A stretch of DNA of 64,000 nucleotides from Martelella mediterranea DSM 17316 (lineage in GTDB: Bacteria; Pseudomonadota; Alphaproteobacteria; Rhizobiales; Rhizobiaceae): positions 2,436,001 through 2,500,000 of the forward strand of contig NZ_CP020330.1 of assembly GCF_002043005.1 (NCBI RefSeq), given 5' to 3'. Shown piece by piece: positions 62,916-64,000 of the stretch (the first letter of the stretch is position 1; each line of letters starts with the position of its first letter). The position numbers and the translations under genes are program-made. Below the pieces are notes generated by a model, which was not told the DNA's origin, ran no database searches, and worked only from the letters and a program-made list of their open reading frames with translations.

Positions 62916-63941
62916 TCAAATCTCCGTCTCGCGTTCCAGTCTTAGGCGTTCGCCGAGGCCACGCGCAAGTTCCGGGGCAGTGGTCATGTCGACAAAGGCG
63001 GGCAGAACCTGCCGCGACCCGCAATGATCGGCAAGCGCGAGGACATCGTCCTTGCGCGGATGGACGTTCCAGGGAAGCCAGACGGCCTCGTTGCGCTCTA
63101 TGAGTGTACGCGCCGGGGTGCCGCTCGGGACGTGGCTTGAAAATATCAGGCGAAAATCCCTCCTTTGCAGAAGTGCAGCCGCAAGACCGGCCTCCGCGTT
63201 GGATTCCGTCGCGACGATGACCTGGTCAGGCATTGCGCTTTCGACGTCGACGACGGGGAACGCCCTGCCGGTCGCGGCCTTAACTTCCCTGCCGATGGCC
63301 GCGCAGACATGGACGTCATGTCCACGCGATGCCATTGCAAGCACCATATCGGTTCCCCGTCCGGCGCCCGGACAACAGAGCACCGCGCCCCCTTCGGCGT
63401 AGTCGGAAATGGCCGTGATCTGGTCATCGAGATCCTGCGCGCGGTCGCCATAGGATGCATCAACCAGAAGGGTCGACGCCAGCGGGGGAGGGTCGAACGT
63501 CATGCCGCGCGATTCAAGGCTGATGTCGCCGGTGTAGACGAAACCGCCCGCTGCCGTCTCCATATGAAACCAGACCCCGCCGGGCGCATGGCCGCACCGT
63601 CCGGTCGTGAGCGCAAGCCCGCAGGCCTCGAAGGAACCCTGTTCCGGAATGACGTGTGCAGCGTCCGAGGGAAGACGCCCCTGAAGGAAATCCAGTGTCC
63701 GTCCGGTTGCGAAGACGGCAGGATTGCCGACCGCATCGAGGCGTCCGATCGACCCGGCATGGTCGCAATGCGCATGGCTGAGGAAGATCGCATCGACGGC
63801 GCCGATGGCGTCGATATCGGGGTGCTCGTCCTTGTCGAGGCCGTCGCCGAAATCGAACAGGACGCGCTTGCCGGCCGCCTCGACGAGGAAGATGGCGGCG
63901 CTCTTGCGGTTCAACCCGCTGATCACGGTCAGTCGTGCCAC
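62916..63941 (-). CDS. MBL-fold metallo-hydrolase (beta-CASP-like layout)
   Basis: 341 residues from a GTG at 63941. FLSHAHCDHAGSIGRL is the HxHxDH zinc motif at about 55-60, GHAPGGVWFHME the next His, and FVYTGDISLES supplies Asp. The later GAVLCCPGAGRGTDMVLAM and FIFSSHVPSGTP-like segments (LIFSSHVPSGTPARTLI) resemble the extra domain of beta-CASP hydrolases. An RNA or phosphoester substrate is possible, but the operon suggests a small molecule. It overlaps the upstream permease stop by 13 bases. Confidence 0.85.
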   Translation of the reverse strand: MARLTVISGLNRKSAAIFLVEAAGKRVLFDFGDGLDKDEHPDIDAIGAVDAIFLSHAHCDHAGSIGRLDAVGNPAVFATGRTLDFLQGRLPSDAAHVIPEQGSFEACGLALTTGRCGHAPGGVWFHMETAAGGFVYTGDISLESRGMTFDPPPLASTLLVDASYGDRAQDLDDQITAISDYAEGGAVLCCPGAGRGTDMVLAMASRGHDVHVCAAIGREVKAATGRAFPVVDVESAMPDQVIVATESNAEAGLAAALLQRRDFRLIFSSHVPSGTPARTLIERNEAVWLPWNVHPRKDDVLALADHCGSRQVLPAFVDMTTAPELARGLGERLRLERETEI

Positions 63942-64000
63942 GGCAATACACCTTGCGGAAGCCTTCTTGCGAAGGTCAGGCTGACGAGCATCAGCGCGAG
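63929..64000 (-). CDS. C-terminal end of an ABC permease-like membrane protein
   Basis: Only the last 23 codons are in the window: LALMLVSLTFARRLPQGVLP then WHD and stop, a final helix and tail typical for ABC permeases. The start lies to the right of the window. It overlaps the MBL start, placing both in one operon with the phosphatase and LacI regulator. Confidence 0.55.
   Translation of the reverse strand, partial: LALMLVSLTFARRLPQGVLPWHD

Noticed and set aside
1..64000. CRISPR array, rRNA operon, replication origin or intact prophage
   Set aside because: No regularly spaced repeats, no rRNA sequence, no DnaA-box cluster and no phage structural genes were seen.

Overview
The window looks like chromosome of an alphaproteobacterium of the Hyphomicrobiales (Rhizobiales), most likely Rhizobiaceae-like. 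Evidence: uniformly high GC, the gene order purH / heparinase-like / rsmB / htpX, a TIGR02300 acidic protein, a DUF1674 (SDHAF4-like) protein, a giant NAD-glutamate dehydrogenase, an elongator tRNA-Met of alphaproteobacterial type, and short palindromic intergenic repeats of the kind scattered through rhizobial genomes. No rRNA, CRISPR array, intact prophage or intact insertion sequence was seen.

0-12.4 kb is an accessory, regulator-rich stretch. It is a series of small 'regulator plus target' modules: RND adaptor/TetR, DoxX/TetR, alpha/beta hydrolase-DMT exporter/TetR, TetR/SDR, and an AraC regulator facing an SDR-GST-hydrolase-monooxygenase group. Four modules carry clear palindromic operators. 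Between them lie the fused ends of a deleted two-component system, a tiny Tat-signal peptide gene and a 268-bp inverted-repeat element.

12.7-28.8 kb is mostly core: tRNA-Met(CAU), a minimal zinc metallopeptidase, beta-carbonic anhydrase, pyridoxal kinase, NAD-GDH, an Atg22-like MFS protein, purH, a heparinase II/III-like protein, rsmB, htpX, a DUF1674 protein, a secreted thermonuclease and a VOC protein. 28.8-35.1 kb is a carbohydrate ABC importer operon with a GH63/MGH1-like glycosidase. 35.5-38.8 kb holds membrane proteins (DUF1206, BON-MscS, an unknown membrane protein and a 24-residue leader-like ORF). Next comes a D-xylonate dehydratase (xylD).

41.0-53.6 kb is the most striking part: a tightly packed, alginate-type exopolysaccharide operon (algD, alg8, alg44, algA-like, algG-like, Sel1 protein, algX-like, large Sel1 protein, algL-like). 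The precursor and polymerising enzymes (AlgD, Alg8, the GDP-mannose pyrophosphorylase domain) keep their motifs. Alg44 lacks the PilZ RxxxR motif, the isomerase half of AlgA lacks its metal ligands, AlgG has RLER where DPHD is expected, AlgX has lost His and Ser of its SGNH triad, and AlgL has Leu in place of the catalytic His. No AlgE porin, AlgK lipoprotein or AlgI/J/F genes are present. This suggests a divergent uronan-type polymer machine in which the tailoring proteins persist as scaffold.

53.6-55.1 kb returns to core-like genes and tRNA-Ala(GGC). 55.1-61.2 kb is an islet: chimeric transposase debris, an AT-rich segment, two paralogous Ig-repeat surface proteins (one with a VWA-like domain), an autotransporter barrel fragment and an IS630-like scrap. 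61.3-64 kb is an operon of a LacI regulator, a dual-specificity-type phosphatase, an MBL-fold hydrolase and the end of an ABC permease.
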